Of a DNA stretch of 19,983 nucleotides, positions 7,165 to 14,951 are shown piece after piece (positions within the stretch are counted from its first letter, which is position 1; the number at the start of each line of letters is the position of its first letter). A program made the translations under genes and the position numbers. The notes under the pieces were generated by a model. It saw only the letters and a program-made list of their open reading frames with translations, was not told where the DNA came from and did no database searches. Origin of the DNA: an uncultured Rickettsiales bacterium (GTDB lineage Bacteria; Pseudomonadota; Alphaproteobacteria; UBA8366); assembly GCA_913046825.1 (NCBI GenBank), contig CAJWTF010000062.1, positions 1-19,983 on the forward strand, in the 5' to 3' direction.

Positions 7165-8067
7165 ATGACACCGGAAGATATTCTTACACATAAGCCAACC
7201 GCCCTGAGCCAAGAGCAGCGGGAGTTCTTTTTCGAAAATGGGTTTGTCGCCGCCGAAGGTCTGGTGAGCGATGAATGGTTGGAACGCTTGAGGGCGCGGT
7301 CGGACGAGTTCATCGACCGCAGCCGGCAATTCAGCGAATCCAATAAGGAATACGACCTTAGCCCCGATCACACACCGGACAAACCGTATGTGCGCCGGTT
7401 GCGGGCACCGGTCGACCGGCATCCGGATTTTTGGGAATTCGCCCATGATTCCGTCTTCACGGAGGTCGCGGCCGATCTCGTGGGGCCGGATGTGAAGTTC
7501 CACAGTTGCAAGGTCAATTACAAGCATCCGGGCGGCGGCGAAGTGGTGAAGTGGCACCAGGATATTCCGGCGTGGCCGCACACGAACTTCAGTCCGGTAA
7601 CCCTCGGCGTCTATTTTCACGACGTGGGAGAAGCAGAAGGCCCGCTCGCCTGCATTCCCGGCAGCCACAAGGGCGAGTTGTACTCGCATTTCCACGAAGA
7701 TCGCACCTGGAGCGGCTATCTCTCGAAGGACGATCTACTGAAAGCGAAGCCGGAGAACGCGGTGAACCTGACAGGCAAGGCCGGGACCATTATTGCTATC
7801 AACTGCCGGACAATCCACGGCTCGATGGACAACAAGACCGACCGGGAGCGGCCGTTGCTACTGTATGTATACAGTTCCGCCGATGCCTTCACTTGGATGC
7901 CGTCGCCAACACCGACGACGAAATCGGGAGAGATCGTGCGCGGCAAGGCCGCACAGTTCGTCCATATGGACCCGTTCGCAATCGAAGTGCCGCCGAACTG
8001 GGATAAGGAAGGCTATGGCAGCATCTTTGCGTCCCAGCGCAAAGAGACCTTGGCCAAAGCTTCCTGA
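7165..8067 (+). CDS. Phytanoyl-CoA dioxygenase (PhyH) family protein, copy 1
   Basis: A 300-residue Fe(II)/2-oxoglutarate oxygenase of the PhyH family. Iron ligands are visible as H131-x-D133 in VVKWHQDIPAWPHT and H218 in NCRTIHGSMDN. R229 in RERPLLLYVY is the probable 2-oxoglutarate-binding arginine. The fold core includes GPLACIPGSHKG. The ATG at 7165 is preceded by AAGGGAG. It is the first gene of a plus-strand cluster; the next gene begins 16 bases after its stop and encodes a colinear paralogue of identical length. PhyH proteins hydroxylate a wide range of small molecules, not only phytanoyl-CoA, so the substrate is left open. Confidence 0.92.
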   Translation: MTPEDILTHKPTALSQEQREFFFENGFVAAEGLVSDEWLERLRARSDEFIDRSRQFSESNKEYDLSPDHTPDKPYVRRLRAPVDRHPDFWEFAHDSVFTEVAADLVGPDVKFHSCKVNYKHPGGGEVVKWHQDIPAWPHTNFSPVTLGVYFHDVGEAEGPLACIPGSHKGELYSHFHEDRTWSGYLSKDDLLKAKPENAVNLTGKAGTIIAINCRTIHGSMDNKTDRERPLLLYVYSSADAFTWMPSPTPTTKSGEIVRGKAAQFVHMDPFAIEVPPNWDKEGYGSIFASQRKETLAKAS

Positions 8068-8083
8068 GGGGGAGGACTGAAGA

Positions 8084-8986
8084 ATGACGCCCGAAGATAT
8101 TCTAAAACACGAACCGCGGATGCTGACCCAGGCACAGCGCGAATCTTATTTCGAGTCCGGGTATGTCTCGTCGGAAGGGTTGATTCCGAAAGAGTGGCTG
8201 GAAGCGGTGCGGGGTGCGTCGGACGAGTGTTTGGAGGACAGCCGCAAGGAAACTGAATCCGGCAGTAAGTTTGATTTGGCGCCGGAGCATACCGCGGAGC
8301 ATCCTCATGTGCGGCGCATCAAGTCGCCGGTCGACGTCCACCCGGTCTTCAAGAAATTTGCGGTTGAGTCGCCGTTCGCGGATATCGCAGCCGATCTCGT
8401 GGGGCCGAACGTGAAATTTCACAGTTGCAAGATCAACTACAAGCATCCGGGCGGCGGCGAGATCGTGAAGTGGCATCAGGATATCTGCTTCTGGCCGCAC
8501 ACGAATTACAGTCCGGTCACCTTGGGTCTCTATCTGGACGGATGCGAGGACGCGCAAGGTCCGCTGACCTTGATTCCTGAGAGCCATAAAGGCGACCTAT
8601 TCCCGCATTACGACGATGAGGGGAATTGGACGGGGACCGTGCCGCCCCGCGAATTGGCATCTCTGCCGACGGACAAGGCCGATGGGCCGACCGGGGATAA
8701 GGGCACGGTCTTGGCACTCAACTGCCGTACCATTCATGGCTCGAAACGCAATGAGACCAACCGCGTGCGACCGATCCTGCTCTATGTGTATTCCTCGGCG
8801 GATGCCTTTCCCTGGGCGTATCATCCCACACATACGTCGCTGTCCGGCGAGATCGTGCGCGGCGAGGCGGCGAAAATCCCGCATATGGACCCGCGACCCT
8901 GTCCGGTGCCGCCCGATTGGTCGAAGAGTGGCTACGGGTCGATCTTCACCAGCCAAGAGAAGGGTGACGGCGGCGGCATGATGTAG
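8084..8986 (+). CDS. Phytanoyl-CoA dioxygenase (PhyH) family protein, copy 2
   Basis: A 300-residue paralogue of the preceding gene, about 57% identical in a hand, gap-free alignment (about 170 of 300). All metal ligands lie at the same positions: H131, D133 (VKWHQDICFWPHT) and H218 (NCRTIHGSKRN), with R229 in RVRPILLYVY. A GGGGGAGG ribosome binding site precedes the ATG. Differences concentrate at residues about 150-205 and in the last ten residues (a glycine-rich tail in this copy), which may alter substrate specificity. It arose by tandem duplication and is presumably co-transcribed with copy 1 and the epimerase-like gene 22 bases downstream. Both copies look catalytically intact. Confidence 0.92.
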   Translation: MTPEDILKHEPRMLTQAQRESYFESGYVSSEGLIPKEWLEAVRGASDECLEDSRKETESGSKFDLAPEHTAEHPHVRRIKSPVDVHPVFKKFAVESPFADIAADLVGPNVKFHSCKINYKHPGGGEIVKWHQDICFWPHTNYSPVTLGLYLDGCEDAQGPLTLIPESHKGDLFPHYDDEGNWTGTVPPRELASLPTDKADGPTGDKGTVLALNCRTIHGSKRNETNRVRPILLYVYSSADAFPWAYHPTHTSLSGEIVRGEAAKIPHMDPRPCPVPPDWSKSGYGSIFTSQEKGDGGGMM

Positions 8987-9008
8987 TCCGCGCCTCGAGG
9001 GCATTTCT

Positions 9009-10118
9009 ATGAAAGCATTGGTAATCGGCGGCACCGGGCCGACCGGACCGCATATCGTGAATGGCTTGATTGAGCGCGGCTACGAAACCGCGATTCTGCA
9101 TCGCGGCAGCCATGACAGCGATCTGATCCCGTCCCATGTGGAGCGCATCGTCGGTGATCCGCATTTCAAGGAAACCTTGGCGGAGGCGCTGGGCGAGCGG
9201 CGTTTCGATGTGATCGTCGCCACATATGGGCGCATGCGTTATGTGGCCGAGGTCGTGGCCACACATACGGAGCGGTTGATTACCATCGGCGGGTCGCCGG
9301 GATTTCGCGGCTCACGCCAGCCCGAGCGTTTATTTCCGCAGGGGCTTCAGGTGCCTTTACCGGAGGACGCCCCCCGGGTCGAGACGGAGGATGAGTTCCG
9401 TTTCGGCTATCTGGCGCGGATCAGCGAAGACGCGGTCATGGCTCAGCACGAAGCCGGGTCTTATGCAGCGACGCATCTGCGCTATCCGCTGATCTACGGG
9501 CCGCGCCAGCTCATCCCGATGGAGTGGCGCGTGATGCGGCGCATTCTGGACGGCCGCAAACACATTGTGGTGCCGGACGACGGGCAGGTGCTGTTGTCGC
9601 GCGGCTACGCGGTAAATATGGCGCATGCGGTGTTGTTGGCGGTCGATCAGCCGGAAGCATCGGGCGGCAAAATATACAACTGCGCCGACGTCCATCAGTT
9701 CACCTTAGCGCAATGGGTCGAGGTGATCATCGACGCCATGGGTGGCGCGCTGGAGGTCGTCGGCATTCCCGGCCCCTACGCCTATCCAGCGCGGGATTTC
9801 CTGATTGGGAAAGCGGTGATCAATCACCAATTGTTCGACGTCCACCGCATGCGCGCGGACCTGGGATATACCGATATCGTGCCACCGTTAGAAGGCTTGG
9901 CCGAAACTGTCCGATGGTATCGCGACAACCCGCCGGAACTAGACGCGGAGTACGAGGCCGATCTCGCGGCGCATTACCGGACGGAAGACGAGCTGGTTGC
10001 GATCAATGCTGAATTCACCGCGCGGTTGGCAAATGTAGAGCACGTGTCGCGCCCTTATAAGCATCCCTATGCCCACCCGAAGACGCCCAATCAATCACAG
10101 GATCACCGTAAGCGATGA
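9009..10118 (+). CDS. NAD-dependent epimerase/dehydratase family protein (atypical SDR)
   Basis: A 369-residue extended-SDR-like protein. It opens with a Rossmann dinucleotide site (MKALVIGGTGPTGPHIVNGL) and a second strand ending in a basic pair (AILHRG). The central segment HLRYPLIYGPRQLIPMEW and GKIYNCADVHQFTLAQWVEV resemble nucleotide-sugar epimerase and CSP41-like proteins. I do not see a YxxxK catalytic pair, so it may be an atypical member with altered catalysis. A GAGGG site precedes the ATG. It ends with an ATGA overlap into the small membrane protein gene. Clustering with two PhyH oxygenases suggests oxidation or reduction of the hydroxylated product, which is inference. Confidence 0.85.
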   Translation: MKALVIGGTGPTGPHIVNGLIERGYETAILHRGSHDSDLIPSHVERIVGDPHFKETLAEALGERRFDVIVATYGRMRYVAEVVATHTERLITIGGSPGFRGSRQPERLFPQGLQVPLPEDAPRVETEDEFRFGYLARISEDAVMAQHEAGSYAATHLRYPLIYGPRQLIPMEWRVMRRILDGRKHIVVPDDGQVLLSRGYAVNMAHAVLLAVDQPEASGGKIYNCADVHQFTLAQWVEVIIDAMGGALEVVGIPGPYAYPARDFLIGKAVINHQLFDVHRMRADLGYTDIVPPLEGLAETVRWYRDNPPELDAEYEADLAAHYRTEDELVAINAEFTARLANVEHVSRPYKHPYAHPKTPNQSQDHRKR

Positions 10119-10360
10119 CGCAAAATTCAAAGGTCGGCTGGCTTCGTCTGATCTCCACGCTCGCGTTGGCCGGCGGCGGGGCTTATTTCATGTTTGTGCT
10201 CAACAGCGCTGCGGTACTGGAACTGCTGGTTTGGGTGGAGTTCACCTCTGGTTCACCGGGGCTCAGCGGCGTGTTCATCATGGTCAGCGTGATCATCGTC
10301 TTTACGATCAGCTGCTATGTCGCTAGCTGGATCGCGTCGGGGTTTCGACGCGTGGATTAG
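10115..10360 (+). CDS. Small two-helix membrane protein
   Basis: An 81-residue protein with two hydrophobic helices at about residues 9-29 (WLRLISTLALAGGGAYFMFV) and 52-74 (GVFIMVSVIIVFTISCYVAS), joined by a short loop containing an acidic residue and Ser/Gly/Pro, and ending in a basic tail (GFRRVD). The positive-inside rule favours both ends in the cytoplasm. The start overlaps the upstream stop as ATGA, which supports real, coupled translation. I do not recognise a family. It is the last gene of the PhyH cluster, ten bases before a large inverted repeat. Confidence 0.7.
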   Translation: MTQNSKVGWLRLISTLALAGGGAYFMFVLNSAAVLELLVWVEFTSGSPGLSGVFIMVSVIIVFTISCYVASWIASGFRRVD

Positions 10361-10369
10361 GCGGGCTCA

Positions 10370-10441
10370 CCCTTCGACTAGCTCAGGGTGAGGTTTTATC
10401 CCACGCTGCATTTAAATCCTCACCCTGAGCTAGTCGAAGGG
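10370..10441. terminator. Perfect 24-bp inverted repeat between convergent genes
   Basis: Arms at 10370-10393 and 10418-10441 are exact reverse complements around a 24-bp spacer. The left arm begins CCCTTCGACTAGCTCAGGGT. A T-run at 10453-10458 follows on the plus strand. The position between convergent genes fits a bidirectional terminator. The TTCGACTAGCTCAGG-type core is, from memory, a common intergenic palindrome in many proteobacterial genomes, so it probably also belongs to a dispersed repeat family. Confidence 0.75.
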
Positions 10442-10456
10442 CAAGTGGGCGCTTTT

Positions 10457-11392
10457 TTATTCCGCCGCATTCTCCAGCGCGGCGGGTGCGATCGAGAAGC
10501 CTTCATCGGCATCGAGATCTGCGATTAATTCGCTCTGCTCCTCTGCTGAGAGTGCCATCATCGGCGGCATCAAACGGCCCCATTCCTCATCGTTGTGGTA
10601 ATGGCTGATGATCGCCTTCAGGGCCGGCACGAGGGTGCGGGATTGGATGGTCTTCCGCGTCTTGGTGATCGCGGCCTGCAGCGCGTCGGCCTCCGGCGTC
10701 TCCCAATTCTCGTAGACCTTGCGGATGCCGGTCGGGTTCACGTTGCCAGTCGCAGTGATACAACCGACGCCGCCGCCCCGCAGCGTATCGAGCAGGAAGA
10801 CCTCGGAGCCGGCGAAGGTGCCGAAGCCCGGGAAGGCGTCGAGGATCGATTTGGTGTTGGCCCAATCGCCGCCACTGTCCTTCAATCCGACGATCGTGCT
10901 CGGGTATTCTTTGATCAGACGGCCGATCAGATCGAGACTGAACGGCGTCCCGGTTTGCGGGGGGATGTGGTAGAGGTAGATTTTCAGCGCATCGTTGCCA
11001 ACCCGTTGCACGACTTCCGAGAACCAAGCGAACAATCCGTCGTCCGACACGCCTTTGTAATAGAACGGTGGCAGCATCAGAACGCCGCCGCATCCGTGGC
11101 CGACCGCGTGTTTGTTGAGGCGTACCGCTTCATCAATGGAGCAGGCGCCGGTGCCGGGCATCAATTTGGCGCCGGGGACACCCGAATCGATCAACGAATC
11201 GAGCAGTGCCATGCGCTGATCCGACGATTGCGAATTGGCTTCACTGGTGGTTCCAAAGACGGCGAGACCATCAGCGCCTTGCGCCAACAGCCAGCGGCAA
11301 AATGCGGTGAAACGGCTCACATCTGGGGTTAAATCGGCGGTGAACGGGGTCAAAACCGGCGCCAGCACGCCGCGGAAAGGTTGATCGGTCAT
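10457..11392 (-). CDS. Dihydrodipicolinate synthase / N-acetylneuraminate lyase family aldolase
   Basis: A 311-residue TIM-barrel class I aldolase of the DapA/NanA superfamily. The Schiff-base lysine is K171 in TIVGLKDSGGDW and the catalytic tyrosine is Y141 in YLYHIPPQTG. The carboxylate-binding loop is FGTTSEANSQS (about 47-57). The usual DapA TGE is TSE here, and the tyrosine motif is not the canonical YNVPSRTG. These differences make a catabolic pyruvate-dependent aldolase or dehydratase more likely than lysine biosynthesis. The gene stands alone, convergent to the PhyH cluster and divergent from a decayed gene. Superfamily sure, substrate unknown. Confidence 0.9.
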   Translation of the reverse strand: MTDQPFRGVLAPVLTPFTADLTPDVSRFTAFCRWLLAQGADGLAVFGTTSEANSQSSDQRMALLDSLIDSGVPGAKLMPGTGACSIDEAVRLNKHAVGHGCGGVLMLPPFYYKGVSDDGLFAWFSEVVQRVGNDALKIYLYHIPPQTGTPFSLDLIGRLIKEYPSTIVGLKDSGGDWANTKSILDAFPGFGTFAGSEVFLLDTLRGGGVGCITATGNVNPTGIRKVYENWETPEADALQAAITKTRKTIQSRTLVPALKAIISHYHNDEEWGRLMPPMMALSAEEQSELIADLDADEGFSIAPAALENAAE

Positions 11393-11565
11393 TTTAGTCG
11401 CCCTGAGTATGGATTTTAACCAGTGTAGTTCCCATACTCCTATCCCACAATGGCGCTTACCTTCGCCGGGGGCTTTCTTGCGGTGTGACCACCGTCATAT
11501 CGTAGGCCGGAAATAGGTCGGTACTTAGGCCAACTCATGCAAAGTATAAGGATAAAGGACTCGCA

Positions 11566-12385
11566 ATGGTTGAGAGCCCAATGATGCGACAGATGATGGG
11601 TACCGACGCTTCCAACGAATTGGCCAAACTGGTGTTGGATGAGTTCTCGTTCAAGATCCGGGTGCAGCCGAATCGTCGAAAAAGTGACTGTCGGCCGAGG
11701 ATATCTAAGGCCTAATCGATGATTTCATGGAGAAGGGCCAGGATAAAACCCCGGTGAATTTCCCTCACAAGTTCGAGAAAATCCTACGTGAGCATGAACG
11801 TGACATTTGGGATCGCACCCGAACGCGGCCGTTTGAGCGCGTCCTGATCCAACGTTTCTGCCATCTATTCCCGTCTGAGGGAGAGTTGGAACAAGGCAAT
11901 GGCATGGTCTCGCGGCGCCTCATTCCAGGCTTCCTGAAGACGGTTGAGCAAATGGTTGGCTTCGAGCAATGCGAGCGCTTCCGGCGCGACTGCAAGGATT
12001 TGATCAACCACTTGAAGGATGACGACGTCGATTACTTCCGCTGGTACGATATCTACGACAATCGGACGGCGAACGCCTTAGTCGACGAGGCTTTGGCCGC
12101 TGCCGCACTCACCTATGACGCTTTTTACAAGCGCATCACCTGGTTGCTCTTCACCGTCAATGCGCAACTGGTCACGGCGGAGTATCACGCGTTTGAGGGC
12201 GATAAGGTCGAACCCTGGAAATTGGATCGTCCGGGTCCGATCGCAATGTTGAAGGTGCTTTACGCCCCTTGGCGAAACAGGCCAAGAAGGCCGCCGGCCG
12301 CACCGATATCGAGCGGTACTACGCCATGCGCTTCGCCGCCGCTATCGGGCATCTGCTGATGCGGCTCGAGGACAAATTGAAGTAA
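11566..12385 (+). pseudogene. Decayed gene of unrecognised family, split by three lesions
   Basis: An apparent start (ATG 11566, AAGGA site upstream) opens a 49-codon frame, MVESPMMRQMMGTDASNELA, ending at a TAA at 11713-11715. The main body (11727-12359) is in another frame and lacks a ribosome binding site at its first ATG. Just upstream in that frame coding-like text (LSAEDI-stop-GLIDDFMEKG) is interrupted by a TAA at 11706-11708, with a frame change needed near 11689. At the 3' end sensible coding stops near 12266 and resumes one frame back as LAKQAKKAAGRTDIERYYAM, then RFAAAIGHLLMRLEDKLK, ending at 12385; restoring one C in the CCCC run would rejoin it. The body is a soluble, charged, mostly helical protein (KFEKILREHERDIWDRTRTR) that I do not recognise. 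Sequencing error could explain one lesion, hardly all three. Confidence 0.6.
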
Positions 12386-12397
12386 CGTGGCTTCTCA

Positions 12398-13306
12398 CTA
12401 GTCCCCGAGTTTTGACCCCACGGACACACCTGCATCGGACGCGAACTCGCTCGCCGCGATCTTGTTCGCATCGCCCCTGATCCGAGCAACCCGGACGCCG
12501 CCGTCGCTACACGCGATGGTCATGCCGTCGTCGGAAATTTCGACGATCTTGCCCGGCACACCGGAGGCACTTACCGCTTTGGTCGAGCCATAGAGCTGTA
12601 TCTCCGCCCCACTACAGGTCGTCCAGGCACCTGGTACCGGATCGGCGCCGCGGATCATGTTGTGGACCTCTTGCATCGGCTTTGAGAAATCGAGTTCCAC
12701 ATCCGCTTTGCGGCACCAGCTTTCGTAGGTCTTGAGGCTGTGGTCTTGATCAATCTTCGGCGCATTGCCAGCTTTCACCAGATCGACGCCTTCCAGCATC
12801 GCATCCACACCCATTGGGAAGAGTTTGTCGAAATAAACCGTCCCCAGGGTGTCGTTCTCCTCGATGGTGCAGGTCTTCTGAATCAGGATTGGCCCTTCGT
12901 CGAGCCCGTTATCCGGCCAGAAGATGGAAAGCCCCGTCTCCTGGCGCCCCATGATTATCGGCCAGTTGATGGCGCTCGGCCCCCGGTGCAGTGGCAACAG
13001 GGAGGGGTGATACTGGATCGTGCCATGCGTCGGCAGGTATAGTGCTTCCTCCGGCACGAAGAGCGTGACGAAGGCCATGACGCAAAGGTCTGGCTTCAGC
13101 GTTTTCATCTGCGCCCAGACTTCCGGGTCCTTGTAGGAACTTGGTTGGAAGACCGGCAACCCGGCTTCTTCCGCCGCGACCTTCAGCGGGTCCGGTTTGC
13201 CCTTGTCCGGCGCCACATAGACACCGACGATTTCCTCGCCGCGCTCGATGAGCTTCTCCAGAACCGCCTGTCCGAAGGCCTGTTGGCCGTGCACGATGAG
13301 ACGCAT
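12398..13306 (-). CDS. Formyltransferase, like the hydrolase domain of 10-formyl-THF dehydrogenase
   Basis: A 302-residue formyltransferase-fold protein. Residues about 1-200 form the N-terminal Rossmann-like formyltransferase domain, with IQYHPSLLPLHRGPSAINWP (catalytic H100) and FWPDNGLDEGPILIQK (catalytic D136). Residues about 205-300 resemble the C-terminal beta-barrel domain. The spelling HPSLLP-x-HRG-x-SAINW and the opening HGQQAFGQAVLEKL, then PDKGKPDPLKVAAEE, are closer to the hydrolase domain of 10-formyltetrahydrofolate dehydrogenase than to Met-tRNA formyltransferase (usually HASLLPRWRG). No aldehyde dehydrogenase domain follows. It probably acts on 10-formyl-THF. Start supported by a GGGGAGG site nine bases upstream. 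It is divergent from the small orphan gene at 13430. Confidence 0.88.
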   Translation of the reverse strand: MRLIVHGQQAFGQAVLEKLIERGEEIVGVYVAPDKGKPDPLKVAAEEAGLPVFQPSSYKDPEVWAQMKTLKPDLCVMAFVTLFVPEEALYLPTHGTIQYHPSLLPLHRGPSAINWPIIMGRQETGLSIFWPDNGLDEGPILIQKTCTIEENDTLGTVYFDKLFPMGVDAMLEGVDLVKAGNAPKIDQDHSLKTYESWCRKADVELDFSKPMQEVHNMIRGADPVPGAWTTCSGAEIQLYGSTKAVSASGVPGKIVEISDDGMTIACSDGGVRVARIRGDANKIAASEFASDAGVSVGSKLGD

Positions 13307-13429
13307 GTGAAATTCCTCCCCGCAAAAAAACTGTTTGTGATTCCTCGAAGGCTTTGGACACTTCTATATAGTCCACGGAGGACGGAAACCAGACCTCGCG
13401 ATGGGATCGCACAGCAAGTTGAGGAAGAT

Positions 13430-13774
13430 ATGGCGCCGAAACGCAATCCGAAGAAGTTAAACAAACTGCAGCTCAAGACCTTGGCGCTGTTCCAGGGCTT
13501 TGCGGACTCCGATCTCGCGGGGCCAGGGGAGAACGAGGGCGAAATTCACATCGGCCAAATCCCGCAACCGCACGGCAACCATTTCCATGTCGGTAGCGGT
13601 GTGGTGATGACGAAAGATGCGATTGGTTTGAACAACCGGGGTGTGTGGGCGGCACTCGACCGCAAGGGCCTGATGCGCACCGGCGTCTTCCCGTTCACCA
13701 CCACCCTGACGCTGGAAGGTCTCGAATACGAGACCGAAATGAAGGAACAGATCATCCATCCCAGCGACCACTAG
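13430..13774 (+). CDS. Small conserved-looking protein of unknown function
   Basis: A 114-residue soluble protein beginning MAPKRNPKKLNKLQLKTLAL after a GAGGAAG site. The open frame extends upstream to 13145, but that part overlaps the divergent formyltransferase gene and its promoter, so the short start is preferred. Features are a lysine-rich amphipathic N-terminus, a histidine-rich centre (IGQIPQPHGNHFHVGSGVVM), and a C-terminus rich in Thr/Glu (TTTLTLEGLEYETEMKEQII). The clustered histidines could bind metal, which is speculation. I do not recognise the family. It ends about 17 bases before a hairpin followed by a T-run. Confidence 0.7.
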   Translation: MAPKRNPKKLNKLQLKTLALFQGFADSDLAGPGENEGEIHIGQIPQPHGNHFHVGSGVVMTKDAIGLNNRGVWAALDRKGLMRTGVFPFTTTLTLEGLEYETEMKEQIIHPSDH

Positions 13775-13790
13775 GATACAATTCTCCTTT

Positions 13791-13835
13791 CGTCATTCTG
13801 AGGCGCGCAGCGAACCCGAAATGACGTTCTTTTTT
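13791..13835 (+). terminator. Hairpin with T-run between convergent genes
   Basis: CGTCATT (13791-13797) pairs with AATGACG (13820-13826), followed by a six-T run at 13830-13835. The stem is short with a 22-base, GC-rich interior, so terminator strength is uncertain. It separates the small orphan gene from the convergent Sua5-type gene. The flanking words (CGTCATTCTGAGG) resemble a repetitive intergenic motif I associate with many bacterial genomes, from memory only. Confidence 0.5.
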
Positions 13836-13857
13836 GCTATATATGAAAACCTGGAAA

Positions 13858-14799
13858 TTATCCCCGCGCCGCGCGGCGCAGCCGGTCGTTGATGGCGCGG
13901 CCCAAGCCGCTCTCGGGGATGGGGGCCACGGCGATCCCGGCATACCCCTCGCCATCAAATTCATGCAACATTCGAAACAAATTCGCGGCTGCTTCCACCA
14001 AATCACCGGCAGGGCTCAAATCCGCGACTGCGCCCTTGTTGCCGCCGAACCCGAGCAACGCCTCGCCGCGCTTCACTTCCGAAGCGTTCATGCGCAGCGG
14101 TGTGCGCGGCGCGTAATGGCGTGACATCATGCCGGGGGATTTAGGTGCCGTGTCGTCGACCCCGGCCACGGACACGGGCGCGGCGATCACTTCTTCCAGC
14201 GCCTCATGGGTGACGCCGCCCGCGCGCAACAGGGTCGGGGTCTCGGTCGAGAGATCGAGCACGGTGGATTCGAGCCCGACCACGCAGGTGCCGCCATCCA
14301 GCACCATCGCGACCTCATCCCCGAAGCCGTCCGCCACATGGCGCGCCTCGGTCGGGCTCAACCGCCCCGATTTATTGGCGCTAGGCCCGGCGACCGGCAC
14401 CCTGGCGGCGACCAGCAGGCGGCGCGCCGGCGCGCTCGCGGGCACCCGGATGGCCACGGTGTCGAGCCCGGCGCTGACGAGTTTGGAGAGTGGGCAATCC
14501 TTGGTGCGCGGCAGGACCAGGCTCAACGGTCCCGGCCATAGCGCCGCCGCGACCCTTTCCGCCAAATCCGAAAAGCGGGCATAGCGGCGCGCTGTCTCGT
14601 TATCTGGCACATGAACGATCAGCGGATTGAAGCTCGGCCGGTCTTTGGCTGCATAGATACTTGCGACCGCCCCTTCATCGAGTGCGTTGGCGCCCAGCCC
14701 ATAGACTGTCTCGGTCGGGAACGAGACGAGCGCGCCTGCGCGCAAAAGCGCCGCCGCTTCCTCGGTCGTCTCTTCGGTGAAGGATACCAGTCGTGCCAT
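13858..14799 (-). CDS. tsaC: L-threonylcarbamoyladenylate synthase, Sua5 type
   Basis: A 313-residue Sua5/YrdC/YwlC protein. It makes threonylcarbamoyl-AMP from threonine, bicarbonate and ATP, the first step of t6A37 tRNA modification, with TsaB/D/E elsewhere in the genome. The YrdC domain (about 1-205) shows GALVSFPTETVYGLGANALD, AKDRPSFNPLIVHV and VAGPSANKSGRLSPTEA. The linker and C-terminal Sua5 domain follow from about MMSRHYAPRTPL. The presence of the second domain and the length mark it as the long Sua5 type rather than the short TsaC type. It is a housekeeping gene, here alone on its strand. The intergenic region to the divergent flavoprotein gene is 152 bp. Confidence 0.95.
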   Translation of the reverse strand: MARLVSFTEETTEEAAALLRAGALVSFPTETVYGLGANALDEGAVASIYAAKDRPSFNPLIVHVPDNETARRYARFSDLAERVAAALWPGPLSLVLPRTKDCPLSKLVSAGLDTVAIRVPASAPARRLLVAARVPVAGPSANKSGRLSPTEARHVADGFGDEVAMVLDGGTCVVGLESTVLDLSTETPTLLRAGGVTHEALEEVIAAPVSVAGVDDTAPKSPGMMSRHYAPRTPLRMNASEVKRGEALLGFGGNKGAVADLSPAGDLVEAAANLFRMLHEFDGEGYAGIAVAPIPESGLGRAINDRLRRAARG

Positions 14800-14891
14800 G
14801 GGCCGGGATGTACAGCGCGGGTTTAGCTATCGCAAGCGGGTCGCGGCTATATTTGGTGGTTTTGATTTCCATCAATGACCACCTATCTTCG

Positions 14892-14918
14892 TGGGAGCAA
14901 CACTCTCTGATGGGAGCA
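14892..14918. repeat. 8-bp direct repeat in the flavoprotein leader
   Basis: TGGGAGCA occurs at 14892-14899 and 14911-14918, 19 bp start to start, upstream of the FMO-like gene (start 14952). A loose dyad (GGTGGT at 14855 against ACCACC near 14878-14883) lies just before it. Either could be an operator for the divergent promoters, but the words are short and chance is a real possibility. Confidence 0.3.
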
Positions 14919-14951
14919 TTTGGTGTTGTGAGAACTAGTTAGGGAAAATCC

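Noticed and set aside
6868..7695. Minus-strand open frame of 275 codons across the hydrolase end and PhyH copy 1
   Set aside because: Antisense to two recognisable genes and running through the 20-bp inverted repeat; no domain recognised.
10595..11332. Plus-strand open frame of 245 codons opposite the aldolase
   Set aside because: Shadow of the DHDPS-family gene, whose catalytic residues are clear on the minus strand.
12262..12275. Programmed -1 frameshift at GCCCCTTGG
   Set aside because: The gene carries further lesions at its 5' end, so decay is the simpler explanation; no stimulatory structure or slippery heptamer of the usual A/T type was seen.
13145..13429. N-terminal extension of the small orphan protein
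   Set aside because: It would overlap the divergent formyltransferase gene and its promoter; the ATG at 13430 has a good ribosome binding site.
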